64,000 nt of DNA. It comes from Fomes fomentarius. Lineage: Eukaryota; Basidiomycota; Agaricomycetes; Polyporales; Polyporaceae. Both the position numbers and the translations under genes were made by a program. Below the pieces are notes generated by a model. It searched no databases. It saw only the letters and a list, made by a program, of their open reading frames with translations, and was not told the origin of the DNA. Where the stretch lies: the NCBI GenBank assembly GCA_022606135.1, contig JABYQN010000006.1, positions 682,001-746,000 of the forward strand, in the 5' to 3' direction. Of this stretch, positions 45,513 to 58,105 are shown piece by piece. Positions within the stretch are counted from its first letter, which is position 1. Each line of letters begins with the position of its first letter.

Positions 45513-46507
45513 ATGGATGCTAGTTCAGGTCCCGCAGTGCCATTACCCACAACGGCATTGACGCCTCAATTGCAACTTGTCGCTGCCCTGGTGCTTGCTG
45601 TAGTCCTCGTCATCAGTCCGTGTTCTAGCTGCTCTACAAACTGAAGTTGCCAGCTGTTGACGACCCCTCAGTATCTGTACTCCTTGTGCGGAGAAAGTCA
45701 AAACAGCGCGGAGATGCCGTCATTCTAGCGGGATACTCGGATGCGGGCAAGACCGCAATACTGTCTACCGTGAGTGACGCAGATCATTGTCTGGCGTTTA
45801 TGTGGTAACACCTGCCTCCAGCTCGTCTACAAGCAAACACTTCCCACAAATACATCCATGCAGACCAATGCTGCCCTCGTAGCGCTTCCTTCGACTGATC
45901 AAACGCTTCGTCTGATCGACGTTCCTGGGCATCCTCGTATCAGGAACCAGTTCCAGGAATATCTGCCCCATTCTAAAGCTATCGCGTTCGTGGTGGACTC
46001 GAGCACCATTTCACGAAATGGCCCCGCTGTTGCTGAGTACGTCAAAGATTCACCTCCTGTCATATGCTCTGACGCGCATCCACCAGGCATCTGCACTTGA
46101 TCCTCAACGCTCTGACATCACTACCTCCCTCACGTGAGACTCCCGCACTTACTATCGTTGCGCACAAGTGCGACTTGCTCAAGTCTACTGCGACCGCATC
46201 CTCGGAACAACTCGCAATCAACCGCGTAAGATCAATCCTCGAGCGAGAGCTGGAGAAGCGTAGAGCAGCACATGCAAATGGCGTGGGGGTGGAGAGTCTT
46301 GGGGCTGAAGAGGCGGACTCGCAGCTGGGTGGGCTGGAGTGCACGGGGAGCGGGGAGTTCAAGTTCGCCGAGTGGGAGGGCGGGGAGGTTGGATTCGTTG
46401 GAACCTCTTTATCCGTCGGTAAGCGTGTTGCTGCTGGTGCGGACGAAAAGGACAGTGAAGGTGATGGACTTTCTTCCCTTCGCGAATGGCTTGAAAACTT
46501 GTTGTGA
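45513..46507 (+). CDS. SRP102: Signal recognition particle receptor beta subunit (apparent frame break in the membrane anchor)
   Basis: ER-membrane GTPase that anchors the SRP receptor alpha subunit. N-terminus MDASSGPAVP, then a hydrophobic segment LQLVAALVLAVVLVIS. A cytosolic GTPase follows: VILAGYSDAGKTAILSTL (P-loop), QTNAALVALPSTDQTLRLID, VPGHPRIRNQF, AIAFVVDSSTI, VAHKCDLL (N/TKxD equivalent). It ends GLSSLREWLENLL. Between VLVIS and LLYKLKLPAVDD (45612-45628) the frame does not match, and the 13-14 nt in between cannot be an intron. So there is an apparent one-base loss (or two-base gain) inside the anchor. Because the protein is otherwise well preserved and normally important for growth, a sequence error is more likely than inactivation. 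Confidence 0.85.
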
Positions 46508-47165
46508 TATTGCATGATGTTGTATGACGAGTTCATGCCGAAGCATGGGATATACTTACACCCCCAGCATCGCGAGGGACGCGTCCGACTTTCATCCGGC
46601 TGTATGGCCCGAGCGCTGTGACAAACAGAGGCAAACACAGAAACTCTTTATAATATCCGCGTGGTCAGTGTATCTGCACGCAACCTTTTAGACAGTGCCT
46701 GTCCCTTCGAACTTCTGCAACAGCGGACACGGCGATTCGGTTATGCGGAGAGTATGTCCGTAGGATGGGGAGGACAAAGAACTCACACACCCTTCTTTCG
46801 AGATACTCGGTGGTGTTGTGAGTGTCAGAACCTCCCCACATCTTTCCTATGCACGCACTCCATTCTGAAAGACCGGGAGGGTACTTCCTCACTTCAATGT
46901 CATTGAGTATGGCGAATGAACTGTTATGTGCAAGGCTGTGTATGACGAATGTCCGTTTCTGTGCAAGTCTTGCCTCTCTCATATCTATTGACTTGTGAGC
47001 GGGAGGTGTTCTATTGAGGAGGCGGTACATGTGTTTCTCGATTGGTCTCGACAAAGTGAGAACTTCGGCGTCTACGTCCACGTCACTGAAGAGCACGCGT
47101 CAAGAACTCGCCTTTCTCAGCCACTTGCCTTTCATCTCCTCTTCGCCCCCTACTACGCCGACGAC
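46508..47165. other. Intergenic region between SRP102 and SAR1
   Basis: About 660 bp, including the SAR1 promoter and a C/T-rich leader (47110-47160). The minus-strand frame at 46665-47096 lacks any motif and overlaps these control regions. No further feature. Confidence 0.45.
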
Positions 47166-48065
<900 letters not shown>

Positions 48066-48427
48066 GCGACATGATATCGGACTCGTCTCGATTATCTCTG
48101 GCTGCTAAAGTACTACTCGTAGTCATTTCCCGGCGTAGACTTACCGTGTTCTCGACTAGTCTGACTTCCTTGTCTCTACCCTTCATGTTGTGGAATGGCA
48201 CCTGTGTTCTTATTCGTCCCGTCGCAATAACGGCTAGGTGATGTCCTAGGACGCTGCATAGCGGGTCTCTAATCTTATTGTTGTTTTCGAGAAACGCGTG
48301 TCTGACCGTAGTGAGCGACGTTGGTGAGGGGCCTCCCTACTGGGAAGGCCAGTAGACATGTGTCGATTCATTGTAGTGATCGGTTTCAAAGTCGCGCGCT
48401 TTCAATGGGATCAGCGCGTCATGCGCC
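48066..48427. other. Intergenic region between SAR1 and GPI14
   Basis: About 360 bp; SAR1 3' UTR and promoter of the next gene. No feature recognised. Confidence 0.45.
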
Positions 48428-49970
48428 ATGTCCTTGCACTCGAACTACATCCTCCGACATGTGCCCTCATTCTCTAACATCCTCCTAATATCGTCGATTT
48501 TGCGCCTTGCTCTCATAGCCTACAGCGAATGGCATGATGCGCACTCAATTGTAAAATACACAGACGTGGACTACCGCGTCTTCAGTGACGCTGCTCGGTT
48601 TGTCCTATACCCCTCCGAGAGCAATCGAGCAGAGGGACCGCTGGCAGGGCTCGTCAATGTCGGGAGGTGGGTCTACACGTCTGGCACTGCCATAGAAAGA
48701 GTGACGCGAATATTGCCTTGCACAGTCCGTACACCCGCGCGACCTACCGCTACACCCCGTTACTCGCTGTCCTCCTCACGCCGAACGAATGGCTGCATCC
48801 GTCGTTCGGGAAGTTTCTCTTCGCTGGCGCGGACATCCTCGCCGGAGTGTTGATGTACAAGCTCCTCGTGTCCGTCATACTTCCAAGCGCACCGCCGTCC
48901 TCTGACGGTGCGGACAGGAAGACTGGAGGCGTGAAGCGGGATGCAGAGTTACAGAATGGTGAAGCCTTACGCCAGAAAGCTACGCTCCTTGTCTCTCTTC
49001 ACCTCCTGAACCCCCTCGTCTTCACCATCTCGACACGCGGTTCGTCCGAGTCTGTCTTGTCCCTGATCGTCCTCTCCACCCTCTACTATGCATTGAAGGG
49101 GCAATGGGACATCGCCGCAATCCTCCTTGGGCTGTCTACGCACTGGAAGATCTACCCATTCATATATGGTGTCGCCTGTCTAGGCGTCATTGGGAATCAG
49201 CATGGCGTGATGCACGGCTGGCTGCAGTCCGTCATGAATATGCGGTCGGTCAGGTTCGCAGTCATAAGTGGTACGACGTTCATCGTACTCGGTGCTACCA
49301 TGTACTCTATGTGAGTCATCACGGTCTCTCACCGCTTCCCTATGTCAAAACTCAAACTCCCTCACGATAGCTGGGGCCAGCCCTTTCTCGAGGAGTCTTA
49401 TCTTTACCACCTCCACCGGCTTGACCATCGGCACAACTTCTCGCCATACTTCTACCTGGTATACCTCACCTACCCATCAGCGGATTCTCTCCCGGCGACG
49501 ACGTGGTGGCAGCAGCTACTTAGGTCTCCACTCACGAGCTTCGTACCGCAGATGAGTCTTGCGTTGGGAACGGGCTTTTTGTTTGGTCGGAGGAAGGAAA
49601 ATTTGGTGTTCGCGTGGTTCGTGCAGACATTTGTCTTCGTTGTGTTCAACAAAGTCTGCACCTCGCAGGTGAGTCTCGGCTCGTGTCTGGAGTCACCCGT
49701 ATGAGTTGCTGATATTGTCACGTTCGACAGTACTTCCTGTGGTACACGCTGTTTCTGCCTTTGCTGGTGCCGTGCCTTGCCATGTCCTCCCGTCGTGCGC
49801 TTGCGTACGGCGCGGTCTGGATTGGAACTCAGGCGCTGTGGCTGAGCGAGGCATACAAGCTTGAGTTCCTCGGCCAGGATGTCTTCTTTGGGCTCTGGAT
49901 CCGTGGCCTGATCTACGTTACTGGAAATTGCTGGGTTCTGGCAGGGATCATGGAATCATACAGGTGCTAG
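48428..49970 (+). CDS. GPI14: GPI mannosyltransferase 1 (PIG-M/Gpi14)
   Basis: Polytopic ER enzyme that adds the first mannose to the GPI precursor from dolichol-phosphate mannose. Early in the protein [16 protein letters not shown] carries the Asp-containing lumenal loop of the PIG-M family, followed by [18 protein letters not shown]. Many hydrophobic helices follow ([18 protein letters not shown], [27 protein letters not shown]). The family signature [20 protein letters not shown] and the terminal blocks [19 protein letters not shown] and [18 protein letters not shown] are present. The first intron is uncertain: a 41-nt intron (about 48658-48698) joining GLVN to [18 protein letters not shown] is the best fit. 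No other anomaly. Confidence 0.9.
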
Positions 49971-50834
49971 GGGCGTTCGTGTACGGTCTGACCTAAATCA
50001 AGACAGTCGCGACGTTCCCGAAGATGATCTTCGCAAGTTCCTCTGAGGTCGTTGAGGAGCGGGAAGGGTTACTTCCCCGCGTCGAGCGTGAGAATACCCT
50101 CGTTGGCGCGCCCGAGCCTCTGGTGGTGGTCGAGGACGAGGATAGCGTCTCGAAGGTCATCAAGCCGTGATCAGCATCCTCACTGGCCCTTGCCTGTCCT
50201 ACTTAATCTCTCCCGCTCATCCCATTGGCAGCGATGTTCAATTCACATCATGTACATAACGGACTCCAACACTGCTAGTACCGTATTTTTGAAGATCTTT
50301 TCGCTCATGTCTCTCTTCTTTTCCCGCAGGTAACTAGAGAGTCTATCTGTACATGACTGTAGATCGCTAGCCGTCGTGTATATAGAGCCGGAATATACAT
50401 GTACCAAAAGGCTGTTTTGGCGCCGGGCGAGGCCCATTCCAGTCATGCTGCTGGACTTGCGTTCGACCACGACGACACCTCCGTGCGCGGATATATTACA
50501 ACGCCCCCGCCTCGTGCCACGCTTCCAGTTTCTACCCAGCGCCGACCACAGCATCGGACGCCTGGACGGCGTTCATCGATGGCGAATTGCTTTCTTTTCT
50601 GCCGTGCTTGATAAACATGTAAATGGAGTCCGCAGGGTGCGCTGGCCAGTCACGCTGACATGTTCCTGGGCAGAGATCGGGTTCCCTTGTCTGACCAGTC
50701 ATCGATACACATCTATAAAGCACATGCTCTCCCTCTTCTCATCCGTGGCAATATCTCTCCGAGCTCCACCCGCGACTATAAGACGCGCATCCGCCAGCAC
50801 CCTCCGTCTCTTTTCCTCCGCCACCAGACGACCC
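49971..50834. other. Intergenic region upstream of the prolyl oligopeptidase
   Basis: About 860 bp. Contains the GPI14 3' flank and the POP promoter. From 50724 an in-frame upstream ATG could add a 37-residue Arg/Ser-rich leader to POP (see findings). No other gene recognised. Confidence 0.45.
50714..50720 (+). promoter_or_regulatory. TATA-box candidate of the prolyl oligopeptidase gene
   Basis: TATAAAG lies 115 bp upstream of ATG 50835 and only about 4 bp before the alternative ATG at 50724. If transcription starts about 30 bp downstream of it, the mRNA would begin near 50745 and use ATG 50835. Confidence 0.5.
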
Positions 50835-53800
50835 ATGCCTGCCGCTCCCACACCTTGGACGCCTAACCGCTACCCCCTGCACGTCGCTCCGACCACGTCG
50901 ACGTCTACAAGAGCGGGAAAACGGGCGAGGTTCGCGTCCCCGATCCCTACCAATGGCTCGAGCAGAACACGGACGAGACCGAGCAATGGACCACCGCGCA
51001 GGAACGCTACACGCGCGCATACTTGGACCGGAATCCCGAGCGACAGGACCTCGAAACCCAAATCCGGAAGAACATGGATTACGCCAAGGTTTGACGCGTT
51101 TGCTGCGTGGCGCGACGCGTTCCGTTACGGTCCGTGGTGATGCTGACCACGTTCTGTGCCGTAGTTCTCTGCCCCGTCGCTCAAGGATGACGGCCGCTGG
51201 TATTGGTACTACAACAGCGGTCTCCAGGCCCAGTCAGGTGAGTTGTAGTCGTGTGGACTGAGCACACGATGGTGGAGGCCTGGAAACGATGGCGGCGGCC
51301 GGGCTAGAGTCTGGCAACTGGTTGGCAATACGCTGTCGCCCCTTGCCAGCCCTTCTCCCAGTTGTTGACCCTGTCGTAACACGCGGCGTGTCAGTGAGCC
51401 ACAGCCTGCGCGTTCTCGACATGCAACTGTGCAATTCTGACGGGATACCGGTCCACTGGGTCGCCAGTCCTCTATCGCTCCAAGGATGGCACGCTGCCGG
51501 ACTTCTTTCAAGTCGAAGGCGCGGGAGGCGAGGTCTTCTTCGATGTGCGTTTTATCGCACTTGTCACGTGACCGCTCCTCTGAGACTATCTTGAACCTGC
51601 AGCCCAACCTTCTTTCCTCCGATGGTACCGCAGCGCTGGCAGCGACAGCATTCTCTCGCTCTGGAGAACATTTTGCTTACGGCATCTCTCGTTCGGTGAG
51701 TGGCACGTCAGGGCGCAACTCCGACAAGGTGATTCGAAGGCGTTCCATCTCCCCTCTAGGGTAGCGATGTCTTCACGATCTATGTCCGCCCGACATCCGC
51801 GCCCTTAGCTGCGACTGAGGGCGCGAACCCCTCCCACGACGACGAACGGCTTCCTGAGGAGATCCGCTACGTGAAGTTCTCCGGCATTTCTTGGACGCAC
51901 GACTCGAAGGGATTTTTCTACCAGGTGGGCACATCGTTTCCTGCGGCCCGTCTGTGCTAAAATAATCATTCAACAACGGCATGCTGTGTACACCACGTGG
52001 CGAATTGTCTAGCGATTTCCCTCACGCGAGTCTCATGGCTCGGCATCCGAGGACCTTGCCGGCACGCAGACCGAAAGTGACAAGAATGCAATGCTCTATT
52101 ACCACAAGCTGGGAACGCAGCAGTGTACGTAACCGCCGTTGAAAGTTTGAGATTGTCCAGTCGCCTGACCGTGTAACAGCGGAGGATGTCTTGGTGTACA
52201 AGGATGAGTCTAATCCCGAGTGGATGTGGGGCACGCAAGTTACTGAGCTCGACGGCCGGTATCTGCTTCTATCTATTCGCCGAGACACTTCACGTGTACG
52301 TCTGAGAGGTTCTACGTTCTATAGACTTCATCAGTATTCACGATTGTTTTTTTCGCGACAGAAAAACCTTCTCTGGATCGCCGATTTACAGAAAGATACC
52401 ATCGGACCGAACCTACGGTGGGACAAGGTTGTGGATGAGTACCAGGCCAACTACGAGTAGTAAGTGTCGGGCGCGTAATGGCGTGGTCTTCCATACCGCG
52501 CTTACCCAGCCAGTGCCGCTGACGCTGACTTGCAGCATCGCGAACGATGGCACGAAGTTCTACCTGCTGACCAACAAGGATGCCCCTCAGTACAAGCTCG
52601 TCACGATTGACATTGCTGATCCGCCCGAGAAACGCATATTCAAGGACCTCATACCCGAAGACAAGAACGCGCATCTTCAGGACGTGCTCACAGTCAACGG
52701 CGACTATGCTGCAGTGGTCTACAAGCGGAATGTGAGACGGCCGAGTAACTGGAACCTGGTGAGGCAGAGCTGAACTCTGGTTTCAGGTCAAAGACGAGAT
52801 ATATGTCTACCAACTGTCGACGGGCAAACAGCTGCAACGCATCGCTCCTGACTTTGTTGGGGCTGCGACATTAAGTGGTCGCCGCAAGCAGTCGTGGTTC
52901 TTCTCATCTCTGACAGGCTTCACCAATCCTGGGATCGTTGCGAAGTACGACTTCAGCATCAAGGAGGAGGACAAGCGATGGAGTATCTATCGGACGACCC
53001 TGGTGAGCGGTCTGAACCCCAACGACTTCTCCGCCGAGCAGGTACGTGTCATTCCCTTGTCTGCGCGTTGCACAGATGCTCACTGCAAGGTAGGTTTGGT
53101 ACACCAGCAAGGATGGTACTCGCGTGCCCATGTTCATTGTCCGGCACAAAGATACCAAGCTGGACGGGACGGCACCAGCGCTCCAATATGGTAAGCTCGT
53201 TGGCGATTGGTTCCGCCCAGATTGTATTGATAACCATCTGACACTTCGTAGGCTACGGCGGTTTCACAATTTCCATTAACCCGTTCTTCAGCCCGGCCAT
53301 CCTGACCTGGATGCAGAAGTATGGTGCGATCCTTGCGGTCGCTAACATCAGAGGCGGCGGTGAGTTTGGCGAGGAATGGCACCTTGCGGGAACGCGGGAG
53401 CGCAAAGTGCGTAAACAAAGATAGGCGGTGCAGCTCGGAACTCTATCGCTGACGGGATGGATGTAGGTTAATTGCTTCGACGACTTCATCGCGGCCTCGT
53501 ACGTCATTCGGACTTTGCCATTTCGGCTGTCTGCTCATCATCCCTCCTTTAGGCAATACCTTGTCGACAACAAGTACGCTGCGCCCGGTAAGGTTGCCAT
53601 CAACGGTGGCTCAAACGGAGGTCCGCCTTCTCTCTCTCTCTCCAATCTTTCATCAGGCGCTAACCAATCCCCAAACAGGACTCCTTGTGGCTGCGTGCGT
53701 AAACCGCGCTCCCGAAGGTCTGTTGGGCGCCGCCGTCGCTGACGTCGGCGTTCTCGACCTTCTCAAGGCGAGTGCACCCTCTTTCATCCCCGCAATGACC

Positions 53801-54381
53801 TCACTCATCTCGGTCTCCTCGGATACATGTTGCAGTTCGCGGATTTCACCATCGGTACGTGTCTCGTTAGTATCTTACCTCCATCCTGGGCTGACCGGAC
53901 ACGGGCATCGTGTGATTGTGTTAGGTCGAGCATGGACTTCTGACTACGGCGATCCGCACGACCCAAATGACTTCGACTTCATCTACCCTATTTCGCCGCT
54001 GCACAACATCCCGACGGATAAGGTCTTGCCACCCTTGTTGCTGACGACCGCTGACCGTGGGTCGTGTTCATCCCAATCCTACTTGCGGCTTTCTGATCAC
54101 CTCCCTTCTCTGCAGATGACGATCGTGTAGTGCCATTGCATTCGTTCAAACACGCTGCGACGCTACAGCACTTGAAGCCTGATAACCCGCACCCGCTCCT
54201 GATCCGCATCGACAAGAAGGCAGGACACGGTGCAGGCAAGTCGACTGAGAAGCGGTACGTTGGCAGATAGCATCTCCCGCACCCCCGTTCGCTGATCGCC
54301 TCGACGTGTAGCATCCAAGAATACGCGGACAAGTACGGCTTCATCGCCCAGTCTCTGGGCCTCAAGCCACGAGATGGTTGA
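50835..54381 (+). CDS. Prolyl oligopeptidase (S9A), apparent 1-base loss near the start
   Basis: Cytosolic serine peptidase that cuts short peptides after proline. About 17 exons. N-terminus [14 protein letters not shown], then [20 protein letters not shown], propeller segments ([38 protein letters not shown]) and the alpha/beta-hydrolase domain. Catalytic Ser is in NGGSNGGLLVA, Asp in [12 protein letters not shown] and His in [20 protein letters not shown] and [14 protein letters not shown] are family hallmarks. Ends at 54381. Between NRYP and [12 protein letters not shown] the frame jumps by one base within TACCCCCTG (50873-50877); one more C would restore it. The intron after 53767 has a GC donor (AAG|GCGAGT). 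General POP is the likelier reading; a specialised peptide macrocyclase cannot be excluded. Confidence 0.9.
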
Positions 54382-55192
54382 TACCCAAGCTTCCCTTCTG
54401 ACGGACTCTGACTAGGGTACTGATGGCGAACACCTTTCTGGACTCTTGTAGTAATCGTGGCTCGCGCGTTGGCACCGATGAGCTTGCTGTGAATAAGCTT
54501 TGCAATGGAAGTGTGGCTTTGCCGTCACCGGAATGCCCGCTCCGATGCGCTGCAGTGCTGATCGAGTTTATCTCCTCGTGTTCTTGATAGATGGTCGTAA
54601 GGTATAGTGGACACAGACCTGCCGCTCCAAGCCCTTGCTGATATGGTGGTTGTCAGTGCGTACGAATGTGTAAGAATGCTCTCCGCTATCGCGGCCTATT
54701 GGTTTGCTCGATATAGCAGGTCGTGGGAAAGCTTGAGGTGCACAGCGGTGAACGTGCATGTCCCAAGGTATGGGGTACTTCTGACATCCTTGAAGCTTAT
54801 ACAGAAGCTGGGGAGAATATCACAAGGAATGTGAATATAGTGAAACCACCAAATGCCATGCATCGAAACCTTAGTGCACCATCGCTCGTTGGTACCCAGA
54901 ATCATGGTGAAGTAGCTAACACCCTCCAATCACCCCAGGCACTGCGCCAGTCGACGGTCACTCGCCGTCTCTGCCCTGCCGCCCGCTCTCAAAATGGCTC
55001 AAGCAGAACCTTGTGGAAGATACCCCCAGGGAACTTGTCCGCAGTATAGTACCCATGACCACTTTCAAAGCGCTCTCTGGCAGTAGAGTTATGGAAACGT
55101 CGAAGACTGATCCTGCGCAGCTGGCTGTGGCATAAGAGAGGTCATCGCGGGGGTGCCTTTGTCGCTCGCGGATAACGCTAGACGCTCTGACA
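54382..55192. other. Intergenic region between POP and FAD monooxygenase 1
   Basis: About 810 bp with only short frames, none motif-bearing. The 3' part must hold the promoter of the monooxygenase gene. Confidence 0.45.
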
Positions 55193-57057
55193 ATGTCCAA
55201 ATTCAAGGTAGCAATAATGTTCGTACTCTCTTCCCCTTGGACGAATGTACTCTTACTGACTCGGGTTGGTGCATACTAGCGGCGGCGGCTTGAGCGGCTT
55301 GCTTCTGGCGGTTGCCCTGCAGAAGTATGTCCCAGACGTCCAGTTCGACATCTACGAGGCCGCCTCTCATCTATCAGAGATTGGGGCTGGTATCGGGTTG
55401 CACTTCCGGACGTGGAACATCTTACAGGCACTCGGACTCGATGAGGCCTTGTTGAAAGTGGCAGGGGACGATGCAGACTCTAGTGAGTATCAGCTCTCTC
55501 TTGTTTCGTTATGATAGCCAATATTCCTATTCCCGCTACCCGTTCCTCTGCCCTCGTAGCCATCGCTATGATGCAACGCAAGTCTGACCAGGCCGAAGGA
55601 AAGAATTTCCATGAGAAACCCATGATCGGTACGTACTGGGCTTCAATGCATCTGTACATGAGGAGTGTAGTACTGACAATGCGCTCAGAGCGAACGTACT
55701 CGTTCCATCGGGCCGACCTGCAGCAGGTATTCTTGGCCAACCTGAAGTCCCCGACGGCGCTTCACCTGGGCAAGCGACTCGTGTCGTATGCGCAATCAAA
55801 GGAGACCGGGATCATCGAAGTGATCTTCCAGGATGGAACCGGCACAACTTGCGACATCCTTGTTGGATGCGATGGGATTCGCTCTTCTACGCGGTCTGCC
55901 ATGTACTCACAGCTCGCGGACATCGCTTCCGCAGCTGGAGACGATGCGGAGGCTGTGGAGCTGAGGTCCCACATCCCCCCAAATTCTCGGGGCAGTGGTG
56001 TACCGGTGCTTGCTCAAGAAGGAAGACCTGCCTGAAGAGGTCGCGAAGCACCCTGCGCTCAACAAGCATTCCATGGTGGTGGTGAGTGATCGTGATTGAC
56101 GGGGCTCGTGCGCACGATTCTCATGCAGTCTGTGTAGTATTGTGGCAAGAACCGAGTGAGTCATAGGACGATCGCAAGTCACGACCCCTCTGTTGATCCA
56201 ACGCCAATGCTAGCATGTTGTGACGTTCCCGATCATGCGCGGAAGAGCATTGAATGTCGGTTTCGGCGTTAGCTACCTGGAGAAAGAGGGAGTTCCCTAC
56301 GATGGTCCTTGGACAGGTCCTGCCAGTAGAGAAGAGATTGTGAAGGGTTTCGAATCAGGGTGGGAACCCGACGTGCAGGAGGTCGTGAAGGTGAGGTCGC
56401 AAGACCAACTTTACGTGTTGTGTTGCTGCTGACCGTCATCACCAATGGTACAGCACGTCAAAGGAGGAAATCAGTGGGCCGTGCATGTCGTTGACAAGTT
56501 ACCTACGTATATCCATGGACGTGCAGTGCTGATGGGCGATGCCGTGAGTATATGGATCTACGACCGACTCCCTTACGCGCGACTGATTACAATCACATGT
56601 CTGGTTCAGGCGCATGCAATGTCTCAGCATCTTGGAGCAGGCTCTGGAGAATGTTTTGAGGTGGGGCATTCATACGTGTGTTCAAGCTTGCAATCACCTA
56701 AGGCACGACAACCCTCTGCAGGATGCGTGGCTCCTTGCACAATTTCTGGGAAACGCACGCGTCACCAAAGAGAACGTCTCGGTGGCGTTGCGCGTATGGG
56801 ATGAGATCCGGCGCCCGTTCACGCAGCACGTCGCTGGACTGTCCAGGAGGGCCCAGCAGCTCAACTACTTGAACGCTCCGGAATTTTCGGGGCTCACAGA
56901 AGGATTGAGTGCGTCGGGGAAAGGCCTCACGCCGGAGCAGATCGTGGAGATTGGGAAATCCTTGGAGCGCGTAAGAGAATGGCGAGATTCCTCGGACATC
57001 AGGGAGCAGAACGCGGCCGCGTTGCGGCGGCTGGATGACGTCCTCTCCCAGACGTAG
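55193..57057 (+). CDS. Salicylate-hydroxylase-like FAD monooxygenase 1 (two apparent base losses)
   Basis: Flavin-dependent aromatic hydroxylase family (group A/UbiH-like, NAD(P)H-using). MSKFKVAIIGGGLSGLLLAV is formed across an intron with a GTTCGT donor and carries GxGxxG for FAD. Then FDIYEAASHLSEIGAGIGL, SFHRADLQQVFLANL, VGCDGIRSSTRSAMYSQLAD (DG motif), FPIMRGRALNVGFGVSYLEK, AVLMGDAAHAMSQHLGAGSG (GD motif) and QDAWLLAQFLGNARV. In the exon around 55960-56060 the expected IPPKxSGAVVYRCLLKKEDL is split. Six Cs (55975-55980) stand where seven are needed and four Gs (55989-55992) where five are needed. Either a recent pseudogene or two homopolymer sequencing errors. Tandem homologue at 58106 is intact there. 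Substrate unknown. Confidence 0.82.
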
Positions 57058-58105
57058 CACACAGATCAACTGGATTGCGGGTAGTGTTCTTTTCAGTGCG
57101 ATGCCTGAAAATTCAGTCGTAACGTAAGGTGTAGTAGCATCGTCGATACTCCAGCGGTGTATATGCTGACTGTGATCGTTGCCAGTGTATTATAGAGCTA
57201 CTAGTACACGAGCCATCGTGGTCGACTTTGTTTCGATAGAAAACGCTGGCGCGTAATCCTGACCAGCCGGCCCCCTGTCGACTATGGTCCGTAGCGATTC
57301 AATGTTCCAGGTGCGGATTATCCTCCGAGTCGCTTCCTGACATCGCTTTGTGGGAAGGGATATAAGAGACGCTGTCTTGGACACTGAAAGCCACATCATG
57401 ATTGGTGTATCTTCTCCTCCACTCCGACAATATGAAGACGTCCTTCGGACTCTTTCCCATGCAGTCAGCTGTCACTCAGGGTTCGCTCGGCGACCCGTGT
57501 TCAGCCTACGTATCCCATGGACGACGCTGGAAGCTATAAATGCCCCACAGGCACTGCTCCCGTGAGTTCCCCGTTCCTGTCTGTTTCCATAGTCGTTCAA
57601 GCGGAAAGATGTCGAAGCCTCCTTCGATATCACATGATTGGCTAGAAGAACGTCTCCGTTTCGTACCCTCCGGGCAGACCTGGCCACAAATGGAGTAATC
57701 GGCAAGTACAGGGGCTCGCTGGCTTCGCGGGATACTGCCCGCTTCTCCTCGTGTGAAAAGTGTAGGATTGATATTGGAATCTTGACTCAAATCCCGATTG
57801 TGGAGGTGAAGATGGAAGACGTGCTTAACTCGGACAAACGAACACCGTTTTTGTATCCAGGGATACAGCGACCAGACCAGCCTAGGTCCTACGTTATGTA
57901 AGCTTGCACTTGAAGACTGGGCCACTTTTCGTGTCCAGGAATACGACTTTCCACAGGCTAGTTCTCGTGACCTTGGTCGAAGCACTTTCTGACCCTGAAG
58001 TTACAGCAGTCATTACTATTGGGTCTCGGAAGCACATCTGACATCATCCGACACCATATAAGAGGCCGATGCCAGTATACCCTCGTCTTCTAAGAGATAC
58101 GCGGC
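57058..58105. other. Spacer between the tandem FAD monooxygenases
   Basis: About 1.05 kb. No motif-bearing frame; not an obvious repeat of the other spacers. It must hold the promoter of copy 2. Confidence 0.45.

Noticed and set aside
46665..47096. 143-codon minus-strand frame upstream of SAR1
   Set aside because: No motif, overlaps the SAR1 promoter and leader, composition unlike neighbouring genes.
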